Shown: piece after piece, positions 8,914-18,496 of the stretch | Numbering within the stretch: position 1 is the stretch's first letter | Layout of the letters: every line of letters begins with the position of its first letter | The notes under the pieces: model-generated | Database searches by the model: none | Told to the model about the DNA's origin: nothing | Seen by the model: only the letters and a program-made list of their open reading frames with translations | DNA from: DRKI01 sp011051875 | GTDB lineage: Bacteria; Desulfobacterota; Desulfobulbia; Desulfobulbales; Desulfobulbaceae | Reading direction: 5' to 3' | NCBI GenBank assembly: GCA_026990385.1 | Contig: JALXDL010000109.1 | Location: 37,757 to 101,756, forward strand | DNA length: 64,000 bases | Program-made: the position numbers and the translations under genes

Positions 8914-10638
8914 ATGCTACATTTCAGAGACCTTGCCATTGGATCCAAGCTCGGCCTCATCTTCGCCACAGTGCTCCTGCTGCTGGTGGCGGTGGGTGGC
9001 ATGACTATCCGGGGCATGCAGCTTCAGCTCAACGAAAGCAAGAAGGCGTATTATCTTGATGATCTTGAAATCAACATCACGGCCAGGGAGGTGGACCACC
9101 TGCAGTGGGCCAACGAGGTGATGCTGTTCCTGCTGGAGATGGAGGAGCACCGGTTTGCCCCTCCCGGCGATGAGAGCCATCATCGCCTCACGGTCCAGAC
9201 CGACGACCACCAATGCGCCCTGGGCAAGTGGCTTTACGATCCGGCAACAACAGAGCTTCTGCGAACAAGGGCTCCCGGGATCCTTGCCCTGCTTGAGAAG
9301 ATGAAGGTTCCCCATGAGCGGCTGCACAGCTCCGCGACCACTATCCAGGAGATCCTGGCAAAAAACCAGGGAGACAAGATGGCGGCCGGCCCTGCCATGC
9401 TGAAGGTCTTCCAGGAGGAGACGCGGCCGGCCCTCAAGGAAGTGCGCGCCCTCATGCACGAGGCCGTGGCATCGGCCCGGGAGATGGCGGAACAGGAAGG
9501 CCGGCGCCAGGAGCAACTGGCAGCCTCGATAAAGCGCAACGTGATCCTGCTGACCCTCATCGCCCTGGTGGCCGGTACGATCCTCAGCTTTCTCTTTGCC
9601 CGCTTTCTCAGCCGCCAGATCAACCAGGTCACCCGATTTGCCGACCAGCTCGCAGAGGGTGACTTCACCCACACCCTGCCCATCCACCAGAAGGACGAGG
9701 TGGGCCAGATGGCCGCCGCCCTCAACGCAATGGTGCAGAAAATCGGCACCCTGATCAGTGACATCAACGGCGAGACACGGGAGATCAACGAGAACTCGAA
9801 CATCCTCACCGAAATCTCCGATGAACTGACCACGGCGGCCACCGAGGCATCGGAACGCTCTTCCACCGTGGCCGTGGCCACCGAGGAGATGTCCGCCAAC
9901 ATGAACACGGTGGCTGCTGCCAGCGAGCAGGCGGCAACCAATGTCAACATCGTGGCCACGGCCACCGAGGAGATGACCGGGACCGTGCAGCAGATCGCCA
10001 GGCAGACCGAGGATGCCCGTCAGATCACCGGTGATGCCGTCCGCCTCTCCCAAAACGCCTCCACCAAGGTGGACGCCCTGGGTACTGCCGCCCATGACAT
10101 CAGCAAGGTCACCGAGGTGATCACCGAGATCTCGGAGCAGACCAACCTGCTGGCGCTCAATGCCACCATCGAGGCGGCCCGGGCCGGCGAGGCGGGCAAG
10201 GGATTCGCGGTGGTGGCCAACGAGATCAAGGAACTGGCCAAGCAGACCGCGGAGGCAACCCTGGAGATCCGCAAGCAGATCGAGACCATCCAGGGCTCCA
10301 CCAGCGAGACCGTGGACGAGATCAAGGAGATCACCAGTGTCATCAACCGGGTCAATGCCATTGTCAGCGAGATAACCACGGCCATCGACGAACAGGCGTC
10401 CACCACGGGCGAGATCTCGGAAAACGTGGTTCAGGCGGCGCAGGGAATCAGCGAGGTCAACGAAAACGTGGCCCAGAGCTCGGCGGTATCAAGCGAGATA
10501 GCCGGCAATATCACCGAAGTGAGCGAGATCGCCAAGGGATTGTCAGAACAGGGACAGCGGGTCAACCGGTCGGCAAGGGACCTGAAGGAGATCATCGAAA
10601 AGCTCGAATCCATGGTCCGTCGCTTCAAGGTGCACTGA
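8914..10638 (+). CDS. Methyl-accepting chemotaxis protein with periplasmic CZB-like zinc-binding region
   Basis: A 574-aa chemoreceptor. TM1 is at about residues 13-33 and TM2 at about 209-229. The periplasmic region between them matches the chemoreceptor zinc-binding pattern: H62 in DHLQW, H99 and C101 in DHQCALGKWLY, and H134/H138 in PHERLH. CZB domains usually sit in the cytoplasm at the end of receptors; here the motif lies between the two membrane segments. HAMP (about 230-282) and a long coiled-coil signalling domain with the conserved hairpin around EISEQTNLLALNATIEAARA follow. The start is fixed by AAAGGAGG five bases upstream of the ATG. Zinc, or an oxidant acting on the thiol, is the likely ligand (inference). 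Confidence 0.9.
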   Translation: MLHFRDLAIGSKLGLIFATVLLLLVAVGGMTIRGMQLQLNESKKAYYLDDLEINITAREVDHLQWANEVMLFLLEMEEHRFAPPGDESHHRLTVQTDDHQCALGKWLYDPATTELLRTRAPGILALLEKMKVPHERLHSSATTIQEILAKNQGDKMAAGPAMLKVFQEETRPALKEVRALMHEAVASAREMAEQEGRRQEQLAASIKRNVILLTLIALVAGTILSFLFARFLSRQINQVTRFADQLAEGDFTHTLPIHQKDEVGQMAAALNAMVQKIGTLISDINGETREINENSNILTEISDELTTAATEASERSSTVAVATEEMSANMNTVAAASEQAATNVNIVATATEEMTGTVQQIARQTEDARQITGDAVRLSQNASTKVDALGTAAHDISKVTEVITEISEQTNLLALNATIEAARAGEAGKGFAVVANEIKELAKQTAEATLEIRKQIETIQGSTSETVDEIKEITSVINRVNAIVSEITTAIDEQASTTGEISENVVQAAQGISEVNENVAQSSAVSSEIAGNITEVSEIAKGLSEQGQRVNRSARDLKEIIEKLESMVRRFKVH

Positions 10639-10664
10639 TCAGAGGAAGATGGAATTCTATCAAA

Positions 10665-10700
10665 AAACGATCACCCGGGATTCTTCCCGGGTGATCGTTT
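10665..10700. terminator. Strong bidirectional-type terminator
   Basis: A perfect 16-bp stem (AAACGATCACCCGGGA and its complement) with a TTCT loop between the convergent chemoreceptor and cytochrome genes. The arms supply A-rich and T-rich ends on both strands. Confidence 0.85.
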
Positions 10701-10757
10701 GCAATGCTGCAATCTCAAGGTCTTTTTTTCTCCCGACCGGGAGAGGAGCGCGGCTTA

Positions 10758-11180
10758 TCAGCCGCAGGAATCGGCGTCGTTGGGGTCGTAGGTCCAGTCA
10801 CCGTTGCGGTAGAGGTAATCGTTGACCATCTGCAGCTCCTCCTCGCTCAGCACGTCCCACGAGCCGTCGCGGGCGCACTTCTTCCGCCGCTTGGCAAAGA
10901 TGGAGTTCCAGGCCTTGGAGGTGTATGACTCGGCCCAGAGAAAGGGAGCCCCCTTGTCGTTGTTCCTGGTATGACAGCTCTTGCAGACCTCGCGGAATTT
11001 CTGCCCCCCCAGCCCCCAGGGCTCCGAGTTCCAGTCCAGCCTGCCCCGATCGAGCAGACGGCACATCCTGGTCCGTGGATCGAACCGCTTCCTCGGTCGC
11101 GCCTCGGCCTGATCGATGCCGCACCACGCGACAAGCAGTAACAGGGTCACCACCATCACTCCCATCTTTTTCATCACCAT
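10758..11180 (-). CDS. Small secreted monohaem c-type cytochrome
   Basis: A 140-aa protein with an N-terminal signal peptide (hydrophobic to about residue 20, cleavage near AEA) and one haem site, CKSCH, at about residue 68. The segment around SEEELQMVNDYLYRNG resembles the C-terminal helix of small cytochromes, with a methionine available as a distal ligand. Two further cysteines, in KKCAR and at the C-terminus, could form a disulfide. It is a periplasmic electron carrier by family knowledge. The ATG at 11180 has GGAGG upstream; a second in-frame ATG lies two codons later. The gene stands alone, converging with the chemoreceptor. Confidence 0.82.
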   Translation of the reverse strand: MVMKKMGVMVVTLLLLVAWCGIDQAEARPRKRFDPRTRMCRLLDRGRLDWNSEPWGLGGQKFREVCKSCHTRNNDKGAPFLWAESYTSKAWNSIFAKRRKKCARDGSWDVLSEEELQMVNDYLYRNGDWTYDPNDADSCG

Positions 11181-11363
11181 GATTCCTCCCTGGATAAACG
11201 TTTCCGAATCGAACGATTTTCATCTGCAGAAGGGTGCAACTCTCAATTCAGCTCTCCGAGAGCGGCCATATTTCTTGACTCTTTCTGTCGGATGGTATCA
11301 TTGTAGAAAAAACAGACCAGAGAGAACAGTGTCACAAACGACAACAAGCAGGTCGATATCGTC

Positions 11364-12461
11364 ATGAATCCGCAGTCCAGCACCCCCCACATCGCCATCC
11401 TGGCCCTGGACGGTGTCCTGGCCGGCACGGTAAGCGGTCCCCAGGATGTCTTTTCCCTCAGCGGCGTGCTTTGGCAACGGCTCCACGGCGACGAACCCGC
11501 ACCGGACTTCACGGTCCGGGTCATCACCCCGGACGGCCGACCAGTCCGTGCCTGCAACTCGCTGATCCTGACCCCGCATGCCGCCGCAAACGAAATCCGT
11601 CCCGATGTCATCGTCCTGCCTGCGATCATGGATATTGACGCCACCCTGGCCCGGGACCGGCCCGTCCTCGAGTGGCTGCGCGCCGCCTACGACCGTGGCT
11701 GTATCCTGGCCGCCATCTGTTCCGGGGCCCTGCTCCTTGCCGAGACCGGTCTGCTCGATTCCAGGGAGGCCACCACCCACTGGGCCCTGGTCGGTGAATT
11801 CAGGAAACGCTATCCCGCAGTGCTGCTCCGGCCGGACGAACTGATCACCGACAGTGACAACCTTGTCTGCTCCGGGGCCTACAGCAGCTATCTCGATCTT
11901 GTCATCCACCTCATCGGACGTCTCCGCGGTCACCGGGCGGCGCTCCGTTGCTCCAAGCTGTTTCTCCATGATCCAGGGCGCCGTTCCCAGGCACCCTACT
12001 CGGTCTTTGCCGGGCGGCACGACCATGACGACCGGCAGATCCTGGCCATCCAGGAGGAACTGGAGGACAACCCGGCGCACAGCTTCGACTTCGACCGGCT
12101 CGCGCGCAGGCACGGCATGGGCAGGCGTACCATGGAGCGGCACTTCAAGGATGCCACCGGTCTCACTCCACTGACCTACCTGCAGCGGCTGCGGGTGGAA
12201 AAGGCCAAGCAGCTCCTGGAGACGGGAACCGCGAGCTTCGACGAGATCAGTTACCAGGTGGGTTACCAGGACAACTCCTTTTTCCGGAAACTCTTTGTCA
12301 AGTACACAAGCCTGCTGCCGGGTGAATACCGGGCCCGCTTCTCCCGCAGCGGCCGGTACGGGATACGAACCGGTCCCCGCAACGACCGGGACAGGGCCGG
12401 TGTCCAGGACATGGATGCGGTCCAGGACCAAGCTGCCGGTTCTGCGCTGCGTTGCCCATGA
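11364..12461 (+). CDS. GlxA-type AraC-family transcriptional regulator
   Basis: A 365-aa regulator with an N-terminal DJ-1/PfpI-like domain (about 5-190) and a C-terminal AraC double helix-turn-helix (about 225-325). The DJ-1-like domain has the nucleophile-elbow-like segment AAICSGALLLAETGLL. The AraC part shows the second-helix signature VGYQDNSFFRKLFVKYTSLLPGEYR, split here by the usual GYxxxSxFxRxFK spacing. Such regulators often control amine or quaternary-ammonium catabolism. The stop overlaps the start of the ZIP transporter gene (ATGA), so the two are translationally coupled and the regulator may respond to metal status (inference). The region after the HTH has no known function. Confidence 0.88.
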   Translation: MNPQSSTPHIAILALDGVLAGTVSGPQDVFSLSGVLWQRLHGDEPAPDFTVRVITPDGRPVRACNSLILTPHAAANEIRPDVIVLPAIMDIDATLARDRPVLEWLRAAYDRGCILAAICSGALLLAETGLLDSREATTHWALVGEFRKRYPAVLLRPDELITDSDNLVCSGAYSSYLDLVIHLIGRLRGHRAALRCSKLFLHDPGRRSQAPYSVFAGRHDHDDRQILAIQEELEDNPAHSFDFDRLARRHGMGRRTMERHFKDATGLTPLTYLQRLRVEKAKQLLETGTASFDEISYQVGYQDNSFFRKLFVKYTSLLPGEYRARFSRSGRYGIRTGPRNDRDRAGVQDMDAVQDQAAGSALRCP

Positions 12462-13270
12462 CCTCCCTGTTCCGGAACCTGTCCCCGGTCAGCCAGAGCC
12501 TGCTGGCCACCGGCTTCACCTGGCTGGTCACCGCCCTCGGCGCGGGGCTGGTTCTTTTCTTCCCCAGGATCAACCGCCGGGTAATGGACGGTATGCTCGG
12601 CGGTGCCGCCGGCGTGATGATCGCGGCCAGTTTCTGGTCCCTGCTGGCACCGGCCATCGACATGGTGGAGGAGAGCGGCGGCATTCCGTGGCTGCCGCCT
12701 CTGGTTGGATTCCTTGGTGGCGGGTTCTTTCTCTGGGCCGTGGACAAGGTCCTGCCCCACCTCCATCCCGGTTTCCCGGTGAGCGAGGCCGAAGGCATCA
12801 GGACAGGGTGGCAGCGCAGCATCCTCCTGGTCCTGGCCATCACATTGCACAACATTCCGGAGGGCCTGGCCATCGGCGTGGCCTTTGGCGCCGCGGCCGC
12901 AGGCCACCATGCCGCCACCCTGGGCGGAGCCGTGGCCCTGGCACTGGGCATCGGTATCCAGAATTTTCCCGAAGGCGCGGCCGTGTCCGTGCCCCTGCGG
13001 CGGGAAGGGATGTCCCGGCTGAAGAGTTTCTGGTACGGTCAGCTCTCCGGCGCGGTGGAACCGGTGGCCGGCCTGGTCGGAACCGTGGCGTCCCTGACCA
13101 TGCGACCCCTGCTGCCCTATGCCCTTTCCTTTGCCGCCGGCGCCATGATCTACGTGGTGGCCGAGGAACTGATCCCGGAATCCCGGGCGGAAAAACACTC
13201 GGACGTGGCCACTGTCGGCGTCATGCTGGGCTTTGCCGTCATGATGACCCTTGACGTGGCCCTTGGCTGA
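12458..13270 (+). CDS. ZIP-family metal transporter (GufA-like)
   Basis: A 270-aa inner-membrane divalent-metal importer, probably for zinc or related ions. About eight hydrophobic segments are visible. The metal site motifs of TM4 and TM5 are present as HNIPEG and QNFPEG; the second has glutamine where many homologues have histidine or glutamine. An EELIPESR segment lies in the next helix. The ATG at 12458 overlaps the regulator's stop; a TTG two codons earlier is possible but less likely. Its last 32 bp overlap the 3' end of the convergent hybrid kinase gene. Confidence 0.9.
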   Translation: MTSLFRNLSPVSQSLLATGFTWLVTALGAGLVLFFPRINRRVMDGMLGGAAGVMIAASFWSLLAPAIDMVEESGGIPWLPPLVGFLGGGFFLWAVDKVLPHLHPGFPVSEAEGIRTGWQRSILLVLAITLHNIPEGLAIGVAFGAAAAGHHAATLGGAVALALGIGIQNFPEGAAVSVPLRREGMSRLKSFWYGQLSGAVEPVAGLVGTVASLTMRPLLPYALSFAAGAMIYVVAEELIPESRAEKHSDVATVGVMLGFAVMMTLDVALG

Positions 13271-16211
13271 GGGCCTCGCGCACTGCCCGGCCGAGCCGGG
13301 CAAGGGTATAGGGCTTCCGGACAAAATCCGCGGCCCCCAGGCGGTGTGCCGCCTCGATATCGCCATGCTCGGCAAAGCCGGAGACGATGATCGCCTTCTG
13401 CCCCGGAACCATGCGCAACATCCTCCTGTAGGTTTCCAGGCCGTTCATGCCCGGTCCCATGACCATGTCCAGCAGTACCAGGTCAAAGGACCGGCCATGC
13501 AGCCGGGCAAGCGCCTCCTGCCCCGAGGCCGCGGTCTCGACCCGGTAGCCCAGGCTGTCGAGCATGGCAGCGGCGATCTCACGCTGACCGGCTTCATCGT
13601 CGACCACGAGGATGGTTTCGCCCTGGCCCTGCAGATCGCCACGCTCCATGGTCTCCACGGATTCTTCTTCCTGCTCGGTAAGCGGAAAGTAGAGGATGAA
13701 CTCGGTACCCTGGTCACTGCTCCTGACCGCAACCGTGCCGCCATGGTCCTGCATGGTGTTCCAGACAATGGCCAGCCCCAGGCCGGTGCCGCTGATCCCC
13801 ATGACCTTGGTGGAGTAGAAAGGCTCGAAGATCCGCTTGCGATCCTCCTCGGCAATACCCGGCCCGGTATCGGCGACACGCAGACAGACCCACCTGCCGG
13901 GCCCGGGCGCATCCTCCCCTCCGGTTTCTTCCAGGTGCCGGTTTTCAGTGACAATGGTCACGCTTCCCTTCCCGCCCATGGCCTCAAAGCTGTTCATCAG
14001 CAGGTTCAGGAGCACCTTGCGGACATGGACCGGGGAGCAGAGGATGTTGGGCAGATCCGGGGTCGGGCGGATCCGCACCTCGATATCGGGATAGCGGGAT
14101 TTCACCTTGCCATATTCCGGCGAGACGAGAAAATCCCGGACCAGGTCATTGAGCGCGACCGGTTTTTTCTCCAGGACCGCGCCTCTGGCCACGGTCAGCA
14201 GATCAGCGACCACGGCGGCGGCCCGCTCGCCCGATTCCCTGATCACCTCCAGGGGACGCCGGAGTGGACTGTCGCCGGGCAGATCCATCAGGAGAAGATC
14301 GGGATAACTGACCACCCCGGCCAGGATGTTGTTGAGATCATGGGCCACGCCGCCGGCCATGAGGCCCAGGGCCTCCATCTTCTCCAGCCGGTGCAGCCTG
14401 GCCAGGAGGTCTTCCTTTGCCGTCATCTCCTCCTTGAGCGCCGCATTGGCCTGCACCAGCTCCCGGGTCCGCTCCTCGACCTGGACCGCCAGCCGCTCCT
14501 TTGCTTCAAGCAGGGCCTGCTCCGCCCGGGTGCGGCGGGTAACCTCCGCCTTCAGGCGCCGGTTCCAGTACCAGAACATGGAGACTGCAAGCAGGCCCAG
14601 CAGGGAAACCATGCCGATACGCAGCCAGACGGCCCTGCTCGAGAGGCCCACGCTGTATCCGGCGGCTATCCAGCGGTTGCGTATGTCCTCGGCTTCCCGC
14701 GGTGTGATGGAGGCCAGTCCCTTGTTGAGGATACGGACCAGGAGGGGCCAGTCCTTGCGCACCGCCATGTGCAGCATCTGGCGCTGCAGGGAGACAGGGG
14801 CGGCAACACGAATACCGGTGATATTGAGCCTCCGGATCCAGTAGGTGGTGGCGGCCAGGTTCCCGATAAAGGCATCGGCCTTGTTCCTGTCCACCGACCT
14901 GATCGTCTCCTCCAGGGTATCGAAATAGATCGGCTTGATGGTGGTGTTCTCCCTGATCCAGCCGGCATGGGAACTGCCAGCCTGTACCGCCACCCTGAGG
15001 CCGTGCAGATCCCCGATCCCGGAGATGAAGGGCAGATCGGCCCGGCAGAAGATCATCCGGTAAAAGCCTGCATAGGGAGCGGTAAAGGAAAGAAACCGGG
15101 TCCGCTCGGCGGTGAAGCCGACTGCGGTCAGGACATCGATCTCCTTTTTCCTGGTCCTGGCGATCACATCCTTCCATGAGCTGTTGTCAACAACCTCCAG
15201 GTCCAGGCCCAGACGCTTATTGAGTATCCGCAGATAGTCGGATGCAAATCCGGAGTAGTTACCATTGTTGTCGACAAACTCAAAAGGGGCGAACTCGGGA
15301 TCGATCCCGACCCGGATCCTCGGGTGTTCCCGGATCCATGCCTTTTCCTGCTCTGTCAGGTGGACAGCCGGTTTTCCGTGGCCGGTATCGGTCCCGGGCT
15401 CCTCCTCCTGGAGATAGGTGGCAATGATATGGCGGATCACACCATCGGGCTGCCGGCGGCTGGCAAGGAGATAGCGGTCAATGATCTTTTTCAGATAGGG
15501 CGTCTGAACGCCACCGCGGGGAAAGGCAAATTTCAGGTAGCGGGGATTGAAGACCACGGGTGTCTGCTGAACGTCATAGAGCCTGCCGGCCCGAAGTCCA
15601 TAGAGCCGGTTGACCACGCCCACATCGGCAAGGCCGTTCTGCAGGGCCAGGAAGACCTCCTGGTAGGAATCAAAGGGGATGAAGCGGCAATGGAGATTGA
15701 AACGCCACACCTGGTTGATGATACCCTCCCGGCCATTGGTATGGATGCTGCTCCGCATGACCGCGACCTTTCTGCCCTCCAGGTCGAGCATGGAGCGGAT
15801 CTCCACGCCGATCCGGCTGTAGAGCACACCCCAGTTGATGAGAACAGGCTCATCGGAAAACTCGTACCTGCCGGACCGCTCCAGGGAATAGGCCACATCC
15901 GGCATCAGGTCGATGGTCCCGTTCTGCAGCCGTGCAAGCCCCTCCTCCCAGGTGCCCGGAACCCACTGCAGGCGCCATTTCTCGCGGCGCGCGATCTCGG
16001 CAAGGATCTCGGGAAAGATTCCCTGCGGCTCGCCGGAATCCAGATCGAACATCTTGGGCGGGTTCTCGTAATAGCCAACCCGGACTGTCCGCAGGCCATC
16101 ATCACCGGTCTTCGCGGTTCCGGCGTCCCCGGAGAGCGGCAGGATGAGAAGAAGAGACAGCAGCGTAATGAGAAGACAGGAGAAAACAGTGAGGCGGGAG
16201 CGGCAGACCAT
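13239..16211 (-). CDS. BvgS-like hybrid sensor histidine kinase
   Basis: A 990-aa membrane kinase. A signal or anchor segment (8-28) is followed by two periplasmic solute-binding (SBP_bac_3) domains in tandem (about 43-270 and 299-515), a TM helix (about 529-547), a coiled coil, HisKA with H624 in AHDLNN, HATPase (DTGPGI, GTGLGL boxes) and a C-terminal receiver domain with the phospho-aspartate in LVLLDMVM. This is the BvgS/EvgS plan, but without an Hpt domain and without the PAS domain usual between TM and HisKA. Tandem binding-protein domains sense amino acids or carboxylates. It lies 251 bp downstream of dctM in the same direction. No cognate DNA-binding regulator is adjacent. Confidence 0.9.
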   Translation of the reverse strand: MVCRSRLTVFSCLLITLLSLLLILPLSGDAGTAKTGDDGLRTVRVGYYENPPKMFDLDSGEPQGIFPEILAEIARREKWRLQWVPGTWEEGLARLQNGTIDLMPDVAYSLERSGRYEFSDEPVLINWGVLYSRIGVEIRSMLDLEGRKVAVMRSSIHTNGREGIINQVWRFNLHCRFIPFDSYQEVFLALQNGLADVGVVNRLYGLRAGRLYDVQQTPVVFNPRYLKFAFPRGGVQTPYLKKIIDRYLLASRRQPDGVIRHIIATYLQEEEPGTDTGHGKPAVHLTEQEKAWIREHPRIRVGIDPEFAPFEFVDNNGNYSGFASDYLRILNKRLGLDLEVVDNSSWKDVIARTRKKEIDVLTAVGFTAERTRFLSFTAPYAGFYRMIFCRADLPFISGIGDLHGLRVAVQAGSSHAGWIRENTTIKPIYFDTLEETIRSVDRNKADAFIGNLAATTYWIRRLNITGIRVAAPVSLQRQMLHMAVRKDWPLLVRILNKGLASITPREAEDIRNRWIAAGYSVGLSSRAVWLRIGMVSLLGLLAVSMFWYWNRRLKAEVTRRTRAEQALLEAKERLAVQVEERTRELVQANAALKEEMTAKEDLLARLHRLEKMEALGLMAGGVAHDLNNILAGVVSYPDLLLMDLPGDSPLRRPLEVIRESGERAAAVVADLLTVARGAVLEKKPVALNDLVRDFLVSPEYGKVKSRYPDIEVRIRPTPDLPNILCSPVHVRKVLLNLLMNSFEAMGGKGSVTIVTENRHLEETGGEDAPGPGRWVCLRVADTGPGIAEEDRKRIFEPFYSTKVMGISGTGLGLAIVWNTMQDHGGTVAVRSSDQGTEFILYFPLTEQEEESVETMERGDLQGQGETILVVDDEAGQREIAAAMLDSLGYRVETAASGQEALARLHGRSFDLVLLDMVMGPGMNGLETYRRMLRMVPGQKAIIVSGFAEHGDIEAAHRLGAADFVRKPYTLARLGRAVREALSQGPRQGSS

Positions 16212-16364
16212 AGCAGATCGTATTCATCGGCCGGGTACACTTCTGGCCATGGAAGGGGATCCGGCACCACTTCTGACGGTACTGCCGGGACAATGTATCC
16301 TCTTCTTATACCTGATTTCTGCAGCAATTGGCAAGGTTGCCGAACATACCCGAGGTGATGGCAC

Positions 16365-16384
16365 CCCGGTAAACGGTTACCGGG
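16365..16384 (-). terminator. Hairpin downstream of dctM
   Basis: An 8-bp perfect stem (CCCGGTAA / TTACCGGG) with a 4-base loop, 80 bp past the dctM stop. It lacks a T-run, so termination of the TRAP operon here is only plausible. Confidence 0.35.
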
Positions 16385-16462
16385 CACGCAGGTGCGGGTT
16401 GCAGCGGTGATGCCGTGGTACTCCATGGTTCCGCTCTCCGCCCGGTCCCGTGATGGACCGGA

Positions 16463-17860
16463 TCAGTAGCCGTGCAGCTTGTCGAGCAGCTCGGGCAGGA
16501 ACAGGGAGACCTGGGGCACATAGGTGATGATGACAAGGAAGAGCAGGAGCAGCAGGAGCCAGGGCACCGCGGCCCGGATAACCCAGCCGATGCTATGACC
16601 GGTGATGCCTGCGGTGACAAAGAGGTTGAGGCCAACGGGCGGCGTCAGCATCCCGATCTCCATGTTGACCACCATGATGATACCCAGGTGTATGGGGTCA
16701 ATGCCCAGGCGCATGGCAATGGGAAAGAGGATCGGTGCCATGATCAGGAGGATGGCCGACGGCTCCATGAAATTGCCTGCGGCCAGGAGCAGCAGGTTGA
16801 CCACCACAAGGAACATCCAGGGCGAAAGGCCCAGGCCCACGATCAGCTCGGCCAGGTGGTGCGGAATCCGCTCCGTGGTCAGGACATGGGCAAAGAGCAT
16901 GGCATTGGCGATGATGAAAAGCAGCATGATACTGACCTTGGCCGCATCCAGCACCACCTTGTTGACCTCGGGATCGGTGATGGAACGCGGCAGGGCCAGG
17001 GTCATGGCGGCCAGGTTGCGTATCGCGGCCGCGGCCGCGCCCTCACCCTCCCTGCGCCACGGCACATCCTTCAGCGGGCCCATGTCCCGGTAGCCGAACA
17101 CGGCAATGGCGTAGGCATAGACCGCTGACACCGCGGCCGCCTCGGTGGGGCTGGCGATGCCGCCGTAGATCGAACCCAGGACGATGACGATCAGCATGAG
17201 GCCGCCAAAGGCGGAGAGCCCGGAGCTGAGCATCTCGCCAAATCCCTGCCAGGGCTGGGTGGGCAACCGCCTGGACCGGGCGACGATGTAGATGGCCACC
17301 ATCAGGATCAGGCCCATGAGCAGGCCGGGGATGAAGCCGGCCATGAACATGCGGGCGGCCGAGACCTCGGTGGCCGCGGCATAGACCAGCATGACGATGG
17401 AGGGCGGAATCAGGATACCCAGGGTGCCGGCATTGGTGATGACGCCGGCGGCAAAGCTCTCGGGATATCCCGCCTTGACCATGCCGGCGATGACGATGGT
17501 GCCGATAGCGGCCACCGTAGCCGGGGAGGATCCCGAGACAGCGGCAAAAATCATGCACGCCATGACCGAGGCCATGGCCAGGCCGCCGCGGACATGGCCC
17601 ACCAGGCTCATGGCGAACCGGATGATCCGCCTGGCCACGCCGCCGGTGGAGAGAAAGGCCGACGAGAGAATGAAGAAGGGAATGGCCAGCAGGGTATAAT
17701 GCTCCGAGAGCGATTCGAAGAGCTTGAGCGCAATGGACGCCAGGGAATCGTTGGAGAAAAAGAGGATGGTCGCGATACTGGACAGTCCCAGCGCCAGGGC
17801 AATGGGCATGCCGAGCAGCATGCAGACCAGCAGGATCAGGAACAGTGCGGCCGTGGTCAT
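16463..17860 (-). CDS. dctM: TRAP transporter large permease, DctM
   Basis: A 465-aa inner-membrane protein with about a dozen hydrophobic segments, the sodium-coupled large subunit of a tripartite ATP-independent transporter. Glycine-rich re-entrant stretches (AAVSGSSPATVAAIGT; ASPTEAAAVSAVYA) and the C-terminal MLTPPVGLNLFVTAGI segment are typical of DctM. The ATG at 17860 overlaps the dctQ stop (ATGA) and has GGGGAGG upstream; the longer frame is an artefact of the dctQ sequence. A loop at about 255-325 (DMGPLKDVPWRREGEG to NKVVLDA) is longer than in minimal DctM proteins. Confidence 0.95.
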   Translation of the reverse strand: MTTAALFLILLVCMLLGMPIALALGLSSIATILFFSNDSLASIALKLFESLSEHYTLLAIPFFILSSAFLSTGGVARRIIRFAMSLVGHVRGGLAMASVMACMIFAAVSGSSPATVAAIGTIVIAGMVKAGYPESFAAGVITNAGTLGILIPPSIVMLVYAAATEVSAARMFMAGFIPGLLMGLILMVAIYIVARSRRLPTQPWQGFGEMLSSGLSAFGGLMLIVIVLGSIYGGIASPTEAAAVSAVYAYAIAVFGYRDMGPLKDVPWRREGEGAAAAAIRNLAAMTLALPRSITDPEVNKVVLDAAKVSIMLLFIIANAMLFAHVLTTERIPHHLAELIVGLGLSPWMFLVVVNLLLLAAGNFMEPSAILLIMAPILFPIAMRLGIDPIHLGIIMVVNMEIGMLTPPVGLNLFVTAGITGHSIGWVIRAAVPWLLLLLLFLVIITYVPQVSLFLPELLDKLHGY

Positions 17861-18402
17861 GATCGGGCCTCCCCGCCGGACAGATCTTTCACGATCTCCA
17901 TGGAATCCCTTGCCTCGTCGGCATGGCGGAATCCGTCGGCCCGATCGATGATGATCTCCCACAGCAGGATCAGCAGACGGATGGAGAGAAAGGTGAAGCC
18001 GACGATCAGCATGGAATGGGCGATCCAGGCCGGAATGGGCAGATCCTCCAGCTCGATGCCGATCCGCTTCACCTTGCCGAGGTAGATCCAGGAGCCGTAC
18101 AGGACCAGGCCGCAGTAGACCAATCCGAGCAGGACACCGAGGCCGGAGAGAATCCGGCGGCCGGTCCGGGGAAAGAGCTTGACAAAGGCGTCAACACCAA
18201 TATGCGAGCCGGCCTTGATGCCATAGGATGCTCCGAAGAGCACGAACCAGGCCGACATGTGCAGGGTCAGTTCCTGGGTCCACATGAAACCGGAGTTGAA
18301 ACCGAACCGCATGATGACATCGACAAAGACCAGCAGGGTGGTCAGGACCAGGAGCAGGCAGATGACGGCCTCTTCGGTCCGGTTCAGGATACGCAGCAAC
18401 AT
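17857..18402 (-). CDS. dctQ: TRAP transporter small permease, DctQ
   Basis: A 181-aa inner-membrane protein with four hydrophobic segments, the small membrane subunit that pairs with DctM. The family pattern is visible at the first helix (LVFVDVIMRFGFN) and in the loop WTQELTLHMSAWFVLFGA. A charged C-terminal tail of about 35 residues extends beyond the last helix. It is 94 bp downstream of dctP and overlaps dctM by four bases, so the three are one operon driven by the sigma-54 promoter at 19591-19606. Confidence 0.93.
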   Translation of the reverse strand: MLLRILNRTEEAVICLLLVLTTLLVFVDVIMRFGFNSGFMWTQELTLHMSAWFVLFGASYGIKAGSHIGVDAFVKLFPRTGRRILSGLGVLLGLVYCGLVLYGSWIYLGKVKRIGIELEDLPIPAWIAHSMLIVGFTFLSIRLLILLWEIIIDRADGFRHADEARDSMEIVKDLSGGEARS

Positions 18403-18496
18403 AGAGAGTCCTCGTGCTGAAACGGATCAGGGGAACGAACCGGGCTCCGTCCCCCCGTATTGCCGGCCGGCTCCCCGCGCCGGCCGGCGGAATCCA

